Under the pieces are notes generated by a model that was given only the letters and a program-made list of their open reading frames with translations, was not told where the DNA came from and searched no databases. A stretch of 64,000 nucleotides of DNA from CAZHJK01 sp964533275. GTDB taxonomy: Bacteria; Bacillota; Clostridia; Eubacteriales; Garciellaceae. Position numbers and translations under genes: made by a program. Position 1 is the first letter of the stretch, and each line of letters starts with the position of its first letter. Below, one piece after another: positions 45,050 to 54,784 of the stretch. The stretch is from the NCBI GenBank assembly GCA_964533275.1, contig CAZHJK010000014.1, forward strand, positions 3,498 through 67,497. Reading direction: 5' to 3'.

Positions 45050-46816
45050 TTATGATATTGGGAGTTTAACAATTACTAATGTCCCTTCGTCTATTTTGCT
45101 TTCAATGTTAATAGTACCACCATGATTTTCAACAATGTCCTTTACTATGGATAAACCTAAACCACTACCGCCTAAATTCCTAGACCTTACTTTATCAACA
45201 CGATAAAAGGGTTCAAATATTCTTTCTAAATTATCCTCATCAATTCCTGATCCAAAGTCACGAATAAATATCACCACAAATTCATCTACTTTTTCAGTAT
45301 ATATTTGTATAATATCTCCTGGGAAGGAATATTTAATGGCATTGTCTATAACATTAATAAATACTTGTTTCAATCTATCATAATCTCCATAAATTTTTGG
45401 TAACATAGAGGAAGTAAATTGAATTTCATTATTATATTTTTTACCCTTTACTCTCATTTGATTGACTACATCTTCTAATAATTGCAGAATGTCTAATTGT
45501 GACTTAATCAAATCAAATTCCATACTTTCAAGTTTTGAAAGACCTAATAAATCATCTACAAGACGGAGTAAGCGCTCTCCTTCTTTTTTAATTAAGGTAA
45601 TGCTCTTTTCTAATAATTTAGGGTCTGTAAATCCTCTACGCTGTAGTAAATCACTATAACCTATAACAGTGGTAAGAGGGGTACGCAATTCGTGAGAAAC
45701 ACTACTAATAAATTGCCTTTGTCTTTCCTCCAGCTCCCTAATCTTTGAAATATCTCGGATTACAAATATATATCCAATAGCTGTTGAATGAACATGAATA
45801 ATATTAGTATAAAGCAGCAAATATCTTTTCCCCATTAATACTTCTCTAGAGATACCTTCTTTTTCTTTTAAAATATCAATATAGAGTTCATTCATAAATT
45901 CATAGGATAGTAGCTCATCTAGTGAAATGTTTTCTGTATCTTTAATATTAAATATCTCCTTAGCTGGATCATTTACAGCAAGAACATTTTTTTCGTTATC
46001 TACAGCAATTACTCCATCTTCAATGGAAGATAATACGGATTCTAATTTATGTTTTTCAGAATTGATTTCAAATATTTTTTCCCGTATATTAATAACCATA
46101 AGATTAAAGCTACGGGTTAGATCGCCAATCTCATCACTGGAAACATAATCGATTTGTTGTTGATAATTACCATTAGCAATTTCTTCAGAGGTGTCTATTA
46201 GGCTATAAACAGGTTTTAATATTCTTTTAGATAAATAGAAGCTAATGAAATATAGTATAAATAGTCCTAGAATACCTGCCCAAAGGAATAATATAACACT
46301 TTGTCTAATAAGAGTATCAACATCCTCCAATGAATATAAAAATGATAATACTCCTAATTGTTGGTTTTCCATTATAATAGGAGAAGCAAAATAAATAAAT
46401 CTTCCCTCATCCAACTTAGTAACTATATATGCTTTTTCACCCTGATCCTTTGCAATCTCAACCTCTTTCCTTAACTCAGTGGGCGCTAGAATATCAAGGG
46501 TAGCAGAATCTGCAAGAAGCTCCCCAGATTGATCATATAATTGTACCCTGGTTATTTGTTTTGCTAATTCTTCTGCTAGATACGCTGAATTTTCTTTAAA
46601 AATCTCTTTTATTGTAATATCATCATTTTGTTGAGATAATATATATTGCTGAATATAGAGATTACTATTATTGCTACTTTTAATTAATCGTTCTTCAGTT
46701 TGCTCGATATTATATAATAACATACCTTGAATTACTAAAGTACCGATAACTACAAGTGCAAGCACAATTATTATTATATTTGATAAGATAATCTTAGTTT
46801 GAATGGTGAACTTCAT
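45050..46816 (-). CDS. Sensor histidine kinase (HAMP-PAS-HisKA-HATPase)
   Basis: The 588-residue membrane kinase has two membrane segments (about 10-32 and 170-193) flanking an extracellular sensor, then HAMP (about 195-247), PAS (about 255-350), HisKA with the phosphorylated His in SSVSHELRTPLTTVIGY, and HATPase with N box NVIDNAIKYSF, G1 DFGSGID and G2 GGSGLGLSIVKD. The layout resembles WalK, PhoR and ResE kinases. It begins four bases after the response-regulator gene. AAGGAGAG precedes the ATG. Confidence 0.94.
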   Translation of the reverse strand: MKFTIQTKIILSNIIIIVLALVVIGTLVIQGMLLYNIEQTEERLIKSSNNSNLYIQQYILSQQNDDITIKEIFKENSAYLAEELAKQITRVQLYDQSGELLADSATLDILAPTELRKEVEIAKDQGEKAYIVTKLDEGRFIYFASPIIMENQQLGVLSFLYSLEDVDTLIRQSVILFLWAGILGLFILYFISFYLSKRILKPVYSLIDTSEEIANGNYQQQIDYVSSDEIGDLTRSFNLMVINIREKIFEINSEKHKLESVLSSIEDGVIAVDNEKNVLAVNDPAKEIFNIKDTENISLDELLSYEFMNELYIDILKEKEGISREVLMGKRYLLLYTNIIHVHSTAIGYIFVIRDISKIRELEERQRQFISSVSHELRTPLTTVIGYSDLLQRRGFTDPKLLEKSITLIKKEGERLLRLVDDLLGLSKLESMEFDLIKSQLDILQLLEDVVNQMRVKGKKYNNEIQFTSSMLPKIYGDYDRLKQVFINVIDNAIKYSFPGDIIQIYTEKVDEFVVIFIRDFGSGIDEDNLERIFEPFYRVDKVRSRNLGGSGLGLSIVKDIVENHGGTINIESKIDEGTLVIVKLPIS

Positions 46817-46820
46817 CCAA

Positions 46821-47507
46821 TTATACTCTCCTTATTTTATAGCCTACTCCAAAAACTGTTTGTAAATATTTAGGGCTAGATGAGTGATCACCTATTTTTT
46901 TCCGTATTCTTTGTACATGCATGTCTACAGTTCGAGTATCGCCAAAATAATCATAACCCCATATTTTTTCTAAAAGACTTTCCCTTGGGAAAACTTGCTC
47001 TGGATTTTGAGCTAATAAATATAATAAATCATATTCCTTAGGGGTTAAATGAATTTCTTCTTTTTTTACTAAAACCTTTCTTTCGTTAGGTATTATTGTT
47101 AAGTCGCCGTTTTCTATTATTTTATCATCAGCTGCTGGAATTTGAGAAGAACGACGAATTAGAGCCTTCGCTCGTGCCAACAATTCCCTATTATCAAAGG
47201 GTTTTGTTATATAATCATCAGCACCTAATTCAAGTCCTAAAACCTTATCTACAATATCAGTCTTGGCAGTTAAAAGGATTATTGGGATATTGTACTTTTC
47301 ATTAATCTTTCGACACAATTCATATCCGCTTATATAGGGAAGCATTACATCAAGAATAATTAAATCGGGTTGGAAACTTTCTACCTTTTCTAAAGCCTCT
47401 CGACCGTCAAACGCAGTTTCTACATTATAACCTTCGAATTCTAAATCAAGTTTAATGAGTTCACATATAGATTGCTCGTCATCTACCACTAAAACTTTTT
47501 CATTCAT
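46821..47507 (-). CDS. OmpR/PhoB-family response regulator
   Basis: The regulator has a receiver domain (DDE pair in VVDDEQ, phosphoacceptor Asp in LIILDVMLP, Lys in DDYITKPFDNRELLARAK) and a winged-helix output domain (about 130-228, ending RIRKKIG...TVFGVGYKIRRV). The start is placed at the ATG at 47,507 (MNEKVLVVDD); a GTG at 47,519 is also possible. It heads an operon with the kinase and the lipoprotein. Target genes are not evident in the window. Confidence 0.93.
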   Translation of the reverse strand: MNEKVLVVDDEQSICELIKLDLEFEGYNVETAFDGREALEKVESFQPDLIILDVMLPYISGYELCRKINEKYNIPIILLTAKTDIVDKVLGLELGADDYITKPFDNRELLARAKALIRRSSQIPAADDKIIENGDLTIIPNERKVLVKKEEIHLTPKEYDLLYLLAQNPEQVFPRESLLEKIWGYDYFGDTRTVDMHVQRIRKKIGDHSSSPKYLQTVFGVGYKIRRV

Positions 47508-47636
47508 AATATTCACCAACCTTTATAGTTTCGATTATCTCTATTATATAGTATTAACCTTGCTTTTAAAAGACAGACCTATTAAAATGAAATAAGAAAG
47601 GGAAAATTTAAGCATAATTGAAGGGGAGTCATTTAA

Positions 47637-48053
47637 ATGTTAGTAAAAGATGCTACCATAAGAGTTAGATATGCAGAAACTGATCAAATGGGAGTGGTAT
47701 ATCATACAAACTATATAGTATGGTTTGAAATAGGTAGAACAGAATGGTTTCGTCAAATAAATCAAGACTATAAGGCACTTGAGGATCAAAATATAATATT
47801 ACCTGTAATAGAAGTTAATTGTAAATATAAAAAACCAGCTCTTTATGATGATAATATAATAGTACGAACATATTTAAAGGAAATTAAGGGAATTCGGCTA
47901 ATCTTTCATTATGAAATACTTCGAATGGAAGATGAAGAATTATTAGCAGAAGGCGAAACTACCCATGCGTTTGTTGATAAAGATAAAAATCCAGTTAGAT
48001 TAAAAAAGAAATTTCCTGAACTTTGGCATATATTAAATAAATTTACAGAATAA
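47637..48053 (+). CDS. Hot-dog acyl-CoA thioesterase, YbgC/FadM type
   Basis: The 138-residue protein has the family motif RVRYAETDQMGVVYHTNYIVWFEIGRTE, where the Asp in ETDQMG is the catalytic residue and the adjacent Tyr-His is typical. Such enzymes hydrolyse acyl-CoA or acyl-carrier thioesters in the cytoplasm. AAGGGGAG precedes the ATG. It is a single gene, divergent from the response regulator and followed by a terminator. Confidence 0.9.
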   Translation: MLVKDATIRVRYAETDQMGVVYHTNYIVWFEIGRTEWFRQINQDYKALEDQNIILPVIEVNCKYKKPALYDDNIIVRTYLKEIKGIRLIFHYEILRMEDEELLAEGETTHAFVDKDKNPVRLKKKFPELWHILNKFTE

Positions 48054-48137
48054 AATTAAAATTTATGAATAATATGGAATGAATTGGTAATAATTAAAAT
48101 GTTAAAGATTGAGGTAAACTGATTCTATACCTTAAAG

Positions 48138-48169
48138 GTACATCCTAGACAGCGGATGTACTTTTTTTT
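48138..48169 (+). terminator. Terminator after the thioesterase gene
   Basis: GTACATCC and GGATGTAC form an 8-bp stem over TAGACAGC and are followed by eight T. It separates the gene from rlmD. Confidence 0.9.
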
Positions 48170-48239
48170 GCATATTATATAAAATTTAGATATAGTACTT
48201 ATAATACAATAAAGTGAAAAAAAAGAGGAGCAATTACAT

Positions 48240-49613
48240 ATGAAAAAAGATATACCTGTAAGTAAAAATATGAATTATAAAATAGATATAAGTGGATTAG
48301 GCCATGGGGGAGAAGGCATAGGTAAAGTGGATAATTTTACTGTGTTTGTGGAGGGTGCTATACCAGAAGATAATATAGAGGCTAAAATTATTAAAGTAAA
48401 AAGCAATTATGCAATTGGTAAATTACAAAGGATAATAAAACCTTCACCCCATCGAATTAGCCCCCCTTGTCCTATAGCTGATAAATGTGGAGGATGCCAA
48501 ATACAACAAATTGACTATCAAAGGCAATTAGAATATAAGACCCAATTAGTAAAAGATAACATAGAACGAATTGGTAAAATTAAAGATATTATTATCCACC
48601 CTACAATAGGAATGAAAGATCCATGGAACTATAGAAATAAAGCACAATTCCCTATAGGAGAAGAAGGGGGAGCAGTACTAGGCTTTTACGCTAAGGGAAG
48701 TCATAATATTATAGAAACTGATACTTGCTTTATCCAACATAGTGAAAATGATAAGATTACAAGGATTATTAGAAGGTTTATCAATGAATATAAAATTTCT
48801 ATCTATGATGAAAAAAAACATCAAGGTCTACTAAGACATGTAGTCACTAAGGTTGGATTTTCTACTGGTGTGATTATGTTAGTTTTGGTCATCAATGGAG
48901 AGGATATCCCCCATAAAGATGAATTAGTTAATAGACTTTTGGATAGTAACGCCAAGATAGTTAGTATTTATCTAAATATAAATAAGACAAAATCCAATGT
49001 TATTCTTGGAAAGGAAAACAGATTAATCTATGGGAAGAAGCATATTGTTGATCATATTGGAGATATAAAATTTGAAATTTCCCCACTATCCTTCTTTCAG
49101 GTTAATCCAATACAAACAAAGGTATTATATGAAAAAGCACTAGAATATGCAGACCTGCAAGGGGATGAGATAGTCTATGATGCCTATTGTGGTATTGGAA
49201 CCATCTCTCTGTTTTTAGCCCAAAGAGCAAAAAAAGTAATCGGAGTAGAAATAGTAGATCAAGCTATAAAAGATGCAAAGAGAAATGCCCAACTAAATAA
49301 TATAGAAAATGTAGAATTTTATACAGGAGAAGCAGAAAAAGTAATCCCTAAATTATATAAACAAGAACAAAAAGCCGATGTAGTGGTTGTAGATCCCCCC
49401 CGTAAGGGCTGTGATGAAAAACTGCTAGATACCATCATCCAAATGAAACCAAAACGAGTAGTATATGTATCCTGCAACCCCAGCACCCTAGCCAGAGATC
49501 TAAACTACTTAGAAAAGGGTGGATTCAAAACAAATGAAATACAACCAGTAGATATGTTCCCCCATACGATGCACGTTGAGACGGTGGTATTGATGTCAAG
49601 GGTTAAGAAATAA
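48240..49613 (+). CDS. rlmD: 23S rRNA (uracil-C5)-methyltransferase, RlmD/RlmCD type
   Basis: This SAM-dependent enzyme methylates uracil C5 in 23S rRNA. The 457-residue protein has an N-terminal TRAM domain (about 10-65), an iron-sulfur Cys set (CPIADKCGGCQIQQI), the SAM-binding VYDAYCGIGTISLFLA, the VVVDPPRKGCDEKLL motif and the catalytic Cys in YVSCNPSTLARDL. The C-terminus HTMHVETVVLMSRVKK is coded by 49,566-49,613. This end is duplicated twice downstream, and accessory DNA begins right after the stop, which makes it a probable integration site. Confidence 0.96.
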   Translation: MKKDIPVSKNMNYKIDISGLGHGGEGIGKVDNFTVFVEGAIPEDNIEAKIIKVKSNYAIGKLQRIIKPSPHRISPPCPIADKCGGCQIQQIDYQRQLEYKTQLVKDNIERIGKIKDIIIHPTIGMKDPWNYRNKAQFPIGEEGGAVLGFYAKGSHNIIETDTCFIQHSENDKITRIIRRFINEYKISIYDEKKHQGLLRHVVTKVGFSTGVIMLVLVINGEDIPHKDELVNRLLDSNAKIVSIYLNINKTKSNVILGKENRLIYGKKHIVDHIGDIKFEISPLSFFQVNPIQTKVLYEKALEYADLQGDEIVYDAYCGIGTISLFLAQRAKKVIGVEIVDQAIKDAKRNAQLNNIENVEFYTGEAEKVIPKLYKQEQKADVVVVDPPRKGCDEKLLDTIIQMKPKRVVYVSCNPSTLARDLNYLEKGGFKTNEIQPVDMFPHTMHVETVVLMSRVKK

Positions 49614-49666
49614 AAGGTTCGTAAGTGTAGAAAACAAGAGTTTCTGCGAGTTTTGCTGATTTGAAG

Positions 49667-50522
49667 TGACAAGGGGACGGGGTTATTGACACAAAATCAC
49701 CTCTGTGATATAACATGCATAGAGGTGATTTTGATGCCAAGAACTGCAAGAATAAAAAGCAAAAGTGGAATATACCATATAATTATGAGGGGAATAAATC
49801 GTCAAACCCTATTCGAAGACAGGGAAGATTTCGATAAGTTTATTCAAACCTTGCTAAGATACAGGGAAATTTGTGAATATAAGTTATATGTCTATTGTCT
49901 AATGAATAATCATGTCCATATATTGTTAATGGAAGGTAAAGAGCCGTTAGAGACTATAATGAGGAGAATATGTGGGAGTTATGCACTGTGGTATAACAAG
50001 AAGTATAACAGGGTAGGGTATTTGTTTCAGGATCGGTTTAAAAGTGAACCTGTAGAGGATGATACATATTTTCTCACTGTCCTACGGTATATTCTACAAA
50101 ATCCCGTAAAGGCGGGTATAGTAGCTAAAATTGAAAACTATATATGGACTAATTATATTGATTATATCGAAGGAAGTAATAGGACTGATACGGATTTTGC
50201 TCTTGAAATTTTTAGTTTAGATAGAGAAAAAGCATGCAGAAGTTTTATAGAGTATACAAACAAAGTCAGTGACGATAAGTGTTTAGAAATCATGGAAAAG
50301 CGATTAATATCCGATGATGATGCAAGCAAAATAATCAAGAATCATTGTAAAGTGAATCAAGCTATAGATATACAAAAGTTTGATAGGGACCGAAGAAATT
50401 CATACATAAGCGACTTGAAGAAAGAATATGGCTTATCAATTAGACAGATTGAGAGATTGACAGGGATTAGCAGAGGAATAATCCAAAGATTATAATGTGA
50501 CAGCAACCCCGTCCCTGTGTCA
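49667..50522 (+). mobile_element. RAYT element, copy 1
   Basis: The unit contains a REP-associated tyrosine transposase gene between inverted ends. The left end is TGACAAGGGGACGGGGTTAT then TGACACA. The right end is TGTGACAGCAACCCCGTCCC then TGTGTCA, its imperfect reverse complement. Copy 2 at 60.1 kb is nearly identical over about 830 bases; the encoded proteins are identical from the proposed start. It lies 54 bases after rlmD and abuts a truncated acetyltransferase. Confidence 0.88.
49734..50495 (+). CDS. REP-associated tyrosine transposase (copy 1)
   Basis: A 253-residue Y1 HUH single-strand transposase of the IS200/RAYT type. The metal-binding HUH motif is NNHVHILLM (about 72-80). The likely catalytic Tyr is in the helix around DDTYFLTVLRYILQNPVKAG. 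A C-terminal helix-turn-helix (SIRQIERLTGISRGIIQRL) may bind REP DNA. The start is the ATG at 49,734 (MPRTARIKSK), behind GAGGTG. That ribosome site lies inside a 15-bp hairpin (49,693-49,732), so translation is probably restrained. Confidence 0.93.
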   Translation: MPRTARIKSKSGIYHIIMRGINRQTLFEDREDFDKFIQTLLRYREICEYKLYVYCLMNNHVHILLMEGKEPLETIMRRICGSYALWYNKKYNRVGYLFQDRFKSEPVEDDTYFLTVLRYILQNPVKAGIVAKIENYIWTNYIDYIEGSNRTDTDFALEIFSLDREKACRSFIEYTNKVSDDKCLEIMEKRLISDDDASKIIKNHCKVNQAIDIQKFDRDRRNSYISDLKKEYGLSIRQIERLTGISRGIIQRL

Positions 50523-50536
50523 TGTACCTGTGTCAT

Positions 50537-50805
50537 GTAGGATAGGTCAAAATGTAACCATTATGCCTGGTGTTAAGATTGGTGATGGTGCAATCATTGT
50601 TGCGAACTCAACTGTAGTAAAAAATATTGAGGCATATACAGTATACGGCGGAAACCCAGCTGAATTTATCAAAAAACGTTTTAGTGATGAAAAAATAGAA
50701 TTCTTACTAAAGCTAGGGTGGTGGAATTGGGATGAAGAAAAGATATTTAATAATCTTGAATTGTTAACATCAAAAGATGGGTTAAATTGTATAAGACTAA
50801 TGTGA
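50537..50805 (+). pseudogene. 5'-truncated Vat/XAT hexapeptide acetyltransferase
   Basis: Only the C-terminal ~88 residues remain, from IGQNVTIMPGVKIGDGAIIV through VYGGNPAEFIKKRFSDEKI and LLKLGWWNWDEEKIFNNLE. These are typical of streptogramin A/xenobiotic acetyltransferases (left-handed beta-helix end plus C-terminal helices). The N-terminal half, with the catalytic His, is missing; the sequence begins where the RAYT right-end repeats stop. An apparent ATG upstream lies within repeat DNA. It is therefore a remnant. Confidence 0.85.
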
Positions 50806-50810
50806 TACCC

Positions 50811-50846
50811 CATGTTGAGTGTATTGTATTGATAACGAGAAATTGA
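50811..50846 (+). pseudogene. rlmD 3'-end remnant A (attachment-site-like)
   Basis: These 36 bases translate as HVECIVLITRN-stop, the C-terminus of an RlmD-type enzyme (compare HVETVVLMSRVKK at the intact gene). No upstream rlmD frame exists. A ~150-base tail follows that is shared with remnant B. It fits an att site created by integration of an element that restores the gene's 3' end. Confidence 0.75.
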
Positions 50847-50919
50847 AGTTTGTGAAAGCCCTGAAAACATTTGGTTTTATAAAATGAAAGTAAATCTGTC
50901 CACTTAACTTAAACCCTAA

Positions 50920-50955
50920 ACCCTTGATGTGTGTCTGCAGAAACATATCGAGGGT
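50920..50955 (+). terminator. Conserved hairpin in the tail of remnant A
   Basis: ACCCTTGATGTG pairs with CATATCGAGGGT with two G-U type pairs and is followed by ATATTTTGG. The equivalent hairpin after remnant B has different bases but the same pairing, so the structure seems preserved. Confidence 0.6.
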
Positions 50956-51024
50956 ATATTTTGGGGCAAAATTGAGCCTGAAATTAGTAACAATTGTAAT
51001 GAAAGTGGACTTCGATCATTTTTC

Positions 51025-51041
51025 CTTACATCAAATGTAAG
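51025..51041. promoter_or_regulatory. Candidate BceR operator upstream of the ABC module
   Basis: CTTACATCAAATGTAAG is a perfect 7-3-7 inverted repeat. It is followed by TGTTTT, a 17-base spacer and TATGAT (51,065-51,070), about 75 bases before the GTG start. A palindrome at a weak -35 is the usual layout for BceR-type activators. Confidence 0.6.
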
Positions 51042-51143
51042 TGTTTTAAGAGCTTAATTCTTGTTATGATTTATATAAGCAAATAATCAGTTGAGTGTAT
51101 TTTTAACAAATTGTTAAATACTAGGTAGAAGGAGTGTTATACT

Positions 51144-51923
51144 GTGATCATACAAGAAAAGCTATTAGAAGTCCAAGACTTATACAAAAATTATGGAAAG
51201 AAGAATAATATTACTAAAGCTCTAAATGGTGTTAGTTTTGATGTTCTTCCAGGAGAATTCTTAGGGATAATGGGTGCAAGTGGCTCTGGTAAGACAACAT
51301 TATTAAATTGCATTGCAACAATTATAAAACCAACATCTGGGCGTGTGCTTCTAAAGGATGAAAACATAAGTGCTTTTGACAGCAAAGATTTAGCAGAGTA
51401 TCGGGGTAGTCAAATTGGTTATTTGTTTCAAGACTTCGAATTATTAGATAATCTAACCGGACAAGAAAATATACTATTACCCTTATCTATTCACGGGGTA
51501 AACTTTGCAAAATCACGTGCTAAATTAGAAGAACTAGCAGGTTTATTAGAAATTACGGATGTTGTTAATAAATTTCCATCTCAGATGTCTGGTGGACAAA
51601 AACAAAGGGTGGCTGCTGCTCGCAGTTTGATTTCTGATCCAGATATTGTTCTTGCAGATGAACCTACTGGGGCATTGGATACACGATCTTCAAGAATTTT
51701 AATGAATAAGTTGGAAGGTATTAATAGAAGTAGTGGAAGAACTATTTTAATGGTTAGCCACGATCCTAATGCAGCAAGTTTTTGCTCAAGAATTTTATTT
51801 ATTCAAGATGGTATTATATTTCATGAACTGCGTCGCAAGCAAGATGAGCCCAGGGAGAAATTTTATGATAGGATTTTAAAGCTTTTAGCTCAGCTTGGAG
51901 GAGGAAGCGCAAATGTTCTCTAG
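51144..51923 (+). CDS. BceA-type ABC transporter ATPase
   Basis: This is the ATPase of a peptide-resistance transporter. The 259-residue protein has Walker A GASGSGKTTLLN (about 45-56), Q-loop YLFQDFELL, signature MSGGQKQRVAAARSL, Walker B DIVLADEPTGALD and switch His in MVSHDP. The GTG start has AAGGAG nine bases upstream. It overlaps the permease by 11 bases. The four-gene order ATPase-permease-regulator-kinase is the Bce module inverted relative to Bacillus bceRSAB. Confidence 0.93.
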   Translation: MIIQEKLLEVQDLYKNYGKKNNITKALNGVSFDVLPGEFLGIMGASGSGKTTLLNCIATIIKPTSGRVLLKDENISAFDSKDLAEYRGSQIGYLFQDFELLDNLTGQENILLPLSIHGVNFAKSRAKLEELAGLLEITDVVNKFPSQMSGGQKQRVAAARSLISDPDIVLADEPTGALDTRSSRILMNKLEGINRSSGRTILMVSHDPNAASFCSRILFIQDGIIFHELRRKQDEPREKFYDRILKLLAQLGGGSANVL

Positions 51924-54075
51924 TTTAATTTTTCGTAATGCTAAACGCAGTCGTAAGGAGAATCTAATATACTTTGCAACACTTATAACAGCAGTAGCTT
52001 CGTTTTATATAATCCTTTCACTGGGCAGACAAAATGTTATTTTATTTTTAAGAGAGTTTGAAAGTAGCTCAATAGATAAACTCTTAGCCCAAATGCCCGT
52101 TGTCTATTTGTTTGCATTATTTTTATTATTCTTTCAAATTTTATTTGCTAATCAGTACCAATTAAATCGAAGGACTAAAGAATTTGGACTCTATCTCATG
52201 TTAGGAATGCGTAAAAGATGTCTAGTTTTTCAACTTTTAGTGGAAGGGTTAGTTACTTCTATTCTTGCACTTATTGGGGGTATTTTATTTGGTGGATTTC
52301 TAGCAGAAATAATAAGTCTGACGGTTTCTAAATTAATCGGTCATGGAATCATTGGTCATCAAATGAGCTTGTCTATAAGTGCAATTTTATATACTGCTAT
52401 TGGGTTTTTATTAGTTCAGTTTATAGCACTAGCTATTCTTGGTGGAAGATTGTTCAATCAAGAATTATACCAATTATTATATGGGCAAATGGATAAAAAA
52501 CAAGATATGGGTCATTTAAAAGGCAATGTGTTCTATGTTTTACTAGGATCTATATTATTAGGAGTTGCATACTGGTTAATTATATATAGGTTTATGGAGG
52601 TTGCACAATCATTTCTATTTATACCACTTGCTCTTGGAAGTTTAGGAATCTTGTTTTTTATGAGGGGATTTTCAAAATTATTAGGTTGGTTGGCAAGTTT
52701 ATCTAATGGAAAATCTATAAAAGGGCTACATACATTTACATTAAGACAGCTTCAAGAGAACATCGCTAACAGATCCACTTCTGTTGCAGTAACATCTATC
52801 CTAGTGACACTAGCAATTATACTAATAGCCAGCGGAGCATCTACTTTTCTCAGTTCAGGTAGTGATTCAGATAGGATTTCCTCGGTCTATGATTTTACTA
52901 TGATGGGGGACAGCCAAGAAGTAGAGGCATTTCTTACTACAGAAAAAATGGCACCGTATGTAAGTGATTTAAACCTTTTAGAAATAGGGAGGATGAAAGC
53001 TGGAGGATATCAGGATGATGGAATGCCATTATCATTAGTTGAGTGGTCTAATTTGAAAGAGGAAATTATTAAGGCTCTGCCAAGCGATTATAAAGAAGAA
53101 GTATTATCTGGAGAAATGCAAAGTTACAATTTTAGTTCTAGTAACCCAGAAGCAGTTAATCTATTTAACGCTTTAGAAACAGGAACAAGTACACCTAATC
53201 TGATTCCTGAATCATCTTATAACGGACTTTTAAAAGTTGTTGGAGAAAAACCTATAAATCTACAATCAAATGAGATTGCCTTATACTTTAATCCGGATTA
53301 TATATCTATGGACAATTTACAAAGCATACCTGTATTAGATAATATTATTGAAAAGTCAGCAAAAGAAGGCCAAGCTTTAATGAGCATTGATGATCAAGAA
53401 ATTTATATACACCCGTCAATACCACTGAGGGGATTAGTTGCAGATAGATCAGTACAAATTTATTCAGCCTTTATTGTACCTGACCATATGTTTGAGGAAT
53501 TACTAAATAAAGAAACTTATGGATCATATTGGAATTTTCGTATTCCGCAAGAAATGCAAGAGGAACAAGGCTTAATGACCCCAATGATGGAGGCTAGAGA
53601 TTTATTAAAATCTTCAGGTTTCAGGTTTGAAAGCTATTTGCAAAACTTTGGTCGTCAACTCTTTTATGTTGTTGCTGGAAGTTATACGACCTTATATATG
53701 GGGTTCTTATTCTTAATTATTGCTTGTACGGTATTAGGCTTGCAATTCTTAACACAAATGAAGCACACTGGACAACGCTATTTAACGCTTTCCATGTTGG
53801 GAGCTAAGGGTCATCAAATGAAAAAATCCATGCATAGGCAGGTGTTATGGACATTTCTATTACCTATATCTCTTGCATGTGTGAGCGGAGCTGTTGGTAT
53901 AAAGGCAATGAATTTATTTCTTGTTATTCACATTGAAAATAAAGGGTTACTAGATCCTATTGCATTTACATTTGCATTTATTGTAATCGCAATTATAGCG
54001 ACTTATGGAGTAGCTGTGGCTCGTTCAGCAAATCATGAGATAGATAAATTACGTTGGAAACCTAATATAGATTAA
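51913..54075 (+). CDS. BceB-type FtsX-like ABC permease
   Basis: The 720-residue permease has about ten membrane segments: one near the N-terminus, groups of FtsX-like helices, a large extracellular domain (about 305-580) between later helices, and three terminal helices. The large domain is the hallmark of BceB proteins that sense or remove cell-wall antibiotics such as bacitracin or lantibiotics from lipid targets. The start is the ATG at 51,913 behind GGAGGA; the longer frame from 51,895 lies before the ribosome site. Confidence 0.92.
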   Translation: MFSSLIFRNAKRSRKENLIYFATLITAVASFYIILSLGRQNVILFLREFESSSIDKLLAQMPVVYLFALFLLFFQILFANQYQLNRRTKEFGLYLMLGMRKRCLVFQLLVEGLVTSILALIGGILFGGFLAEIISLTVSKLIGHGIIGHQMSLSISAILYTAIGFLLVQFIALAILGGRLFNQELYQLLYGQMDKKQDMGHLKGNVFYVLLGSILLGVAYWLIIYRFMEVAQSFLFIPLALGSLGILFFMRGFSKLLGWLASLSNGKSIKGLHTFTLRQLQENIANRSTSVAVTSILVTLAIILIASGASTFLSSGSDSDRISSVYDFTMMGDSQEVEAFLTTEKMAPYVSDLNLLEIGRMKAGGYQDDGMPLSLVEWSNLKEEIIKALPSDYKEEVLSGEMQSYNFSSSNPEAVNLFNALETGTSTPNLIPESSYNGLLKVVGEKPINLQSNEIALYFNPDYISMDNLQSIPVLDNIIEKSAKEGQALMSIDDQEIYIHPSIPLRGLVADRSVQIYSAFIVPDHMFEELLNKETYGSYWNFRIPQEMQEEQGLMTPMMEARDLLKSSGFRFESYLQNFGRQLFYVVAGSYTTLYMGFLFLIIACTVLGLQFLTQMKHTGQRYLTLSMLGAKGHQMKKSMHRQVLWTFLLPISLACVSGAVGIKAMNLFLVIHIENKGLLDPIAFTFAFIVIAIIATYGVAVARSANHEIDKLRWKPNID

Positions 54076-54106
54076 GGTTAAATTGAATTTGTAAGGAGGT
54101 GCTGAA

Positions 54107-54784
54107 GTGGCAAAGATTATAATTGTTGAAGACGATTCGTTATTGAGAGAAGAATTGACGGATATACTTAAAAAAGATGGTTATGAGGTAGTGGCAATCA
54201 AAGATTTTCATGATATAGCTACTCAAATAGCCACTTTGACACCTGATTTAGTCTTGCTGGATATCAATTTGCCGGAACAATCAGGATTTGAAATATGTAA
54301 AAGTCTAAAGTCAAAAGGGATAGGCCCAATATTAATTCTAACATCTAGAGATAAGTTACAGGATGAAGTGCATGGTCTTAATTTAGGCGCAGATGATTAT
54401 CTTACTAAGCCATGCAATAGAGACAGATTGTTAGCGCGTATTCAGAATCTATTAAGAAGATTTGAAGGACAACCAGAACTAGTAGATGGAGGCAGTTTTC
54501 TACTAGATCCAAACACCTATACTTTGTATAAGGACTCCCAATCATTATTGCTGTCATCTAATGAAGGGAAAATTTTATTAGCTTTAGTGGAAAATAGACC
54601 TGAAATTGTTTCTAAGTCTAGGCTAGGTGAACTTTTATGGGGAACAAACCAATATATTGATGAAAATGCACTTCAAGTAAATCTCACTCGATTACGAAAA
54701 ACACTGCGGCAATTAAACCTGGATCATCAAATTGAAACAATTAGGGGTCATGGTTATCGACTCAGGAGGCAGGAGAATCAATGA
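54107..54784 (+). CDS. BceR-type response regulator
   Basis: The 225-residue OmpR-family regulator has a receiver (VEDDSLLREEL, phospho-Asp in VLLDINLPEQSG, TSRD, Lys in DDYLTKPCNRDRLLARI) and a winged-helix domain (EGKILLALVENRPEIVSKSRL ... HGYRLRR). The GTG start has AAGGAGGT upstream. It overlaps the kinase start by four bases (ATGA). It probably acts on the palindrome at 51,025. Confidence 0.93.
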   Translation: MAKIIIVEDDSLLREELTDILKKDGYEVVAIKDFHDIATQIATLTPDLVLLDINLPEQSGFEICKSLKSKGIGPILILTSRDKLQDEVHGLNLGADDYLTKPCNRDRLLARIQNLLRRFEGQPELVDGGSFLLDPNTYTLYKDSQSLLLSSNEGKILLALVENRPEIVSKSRLGELLWGTNQYIDENALQVNLTRLRKTLRQLNLDHQIETIRGHGYRLRRQENQ

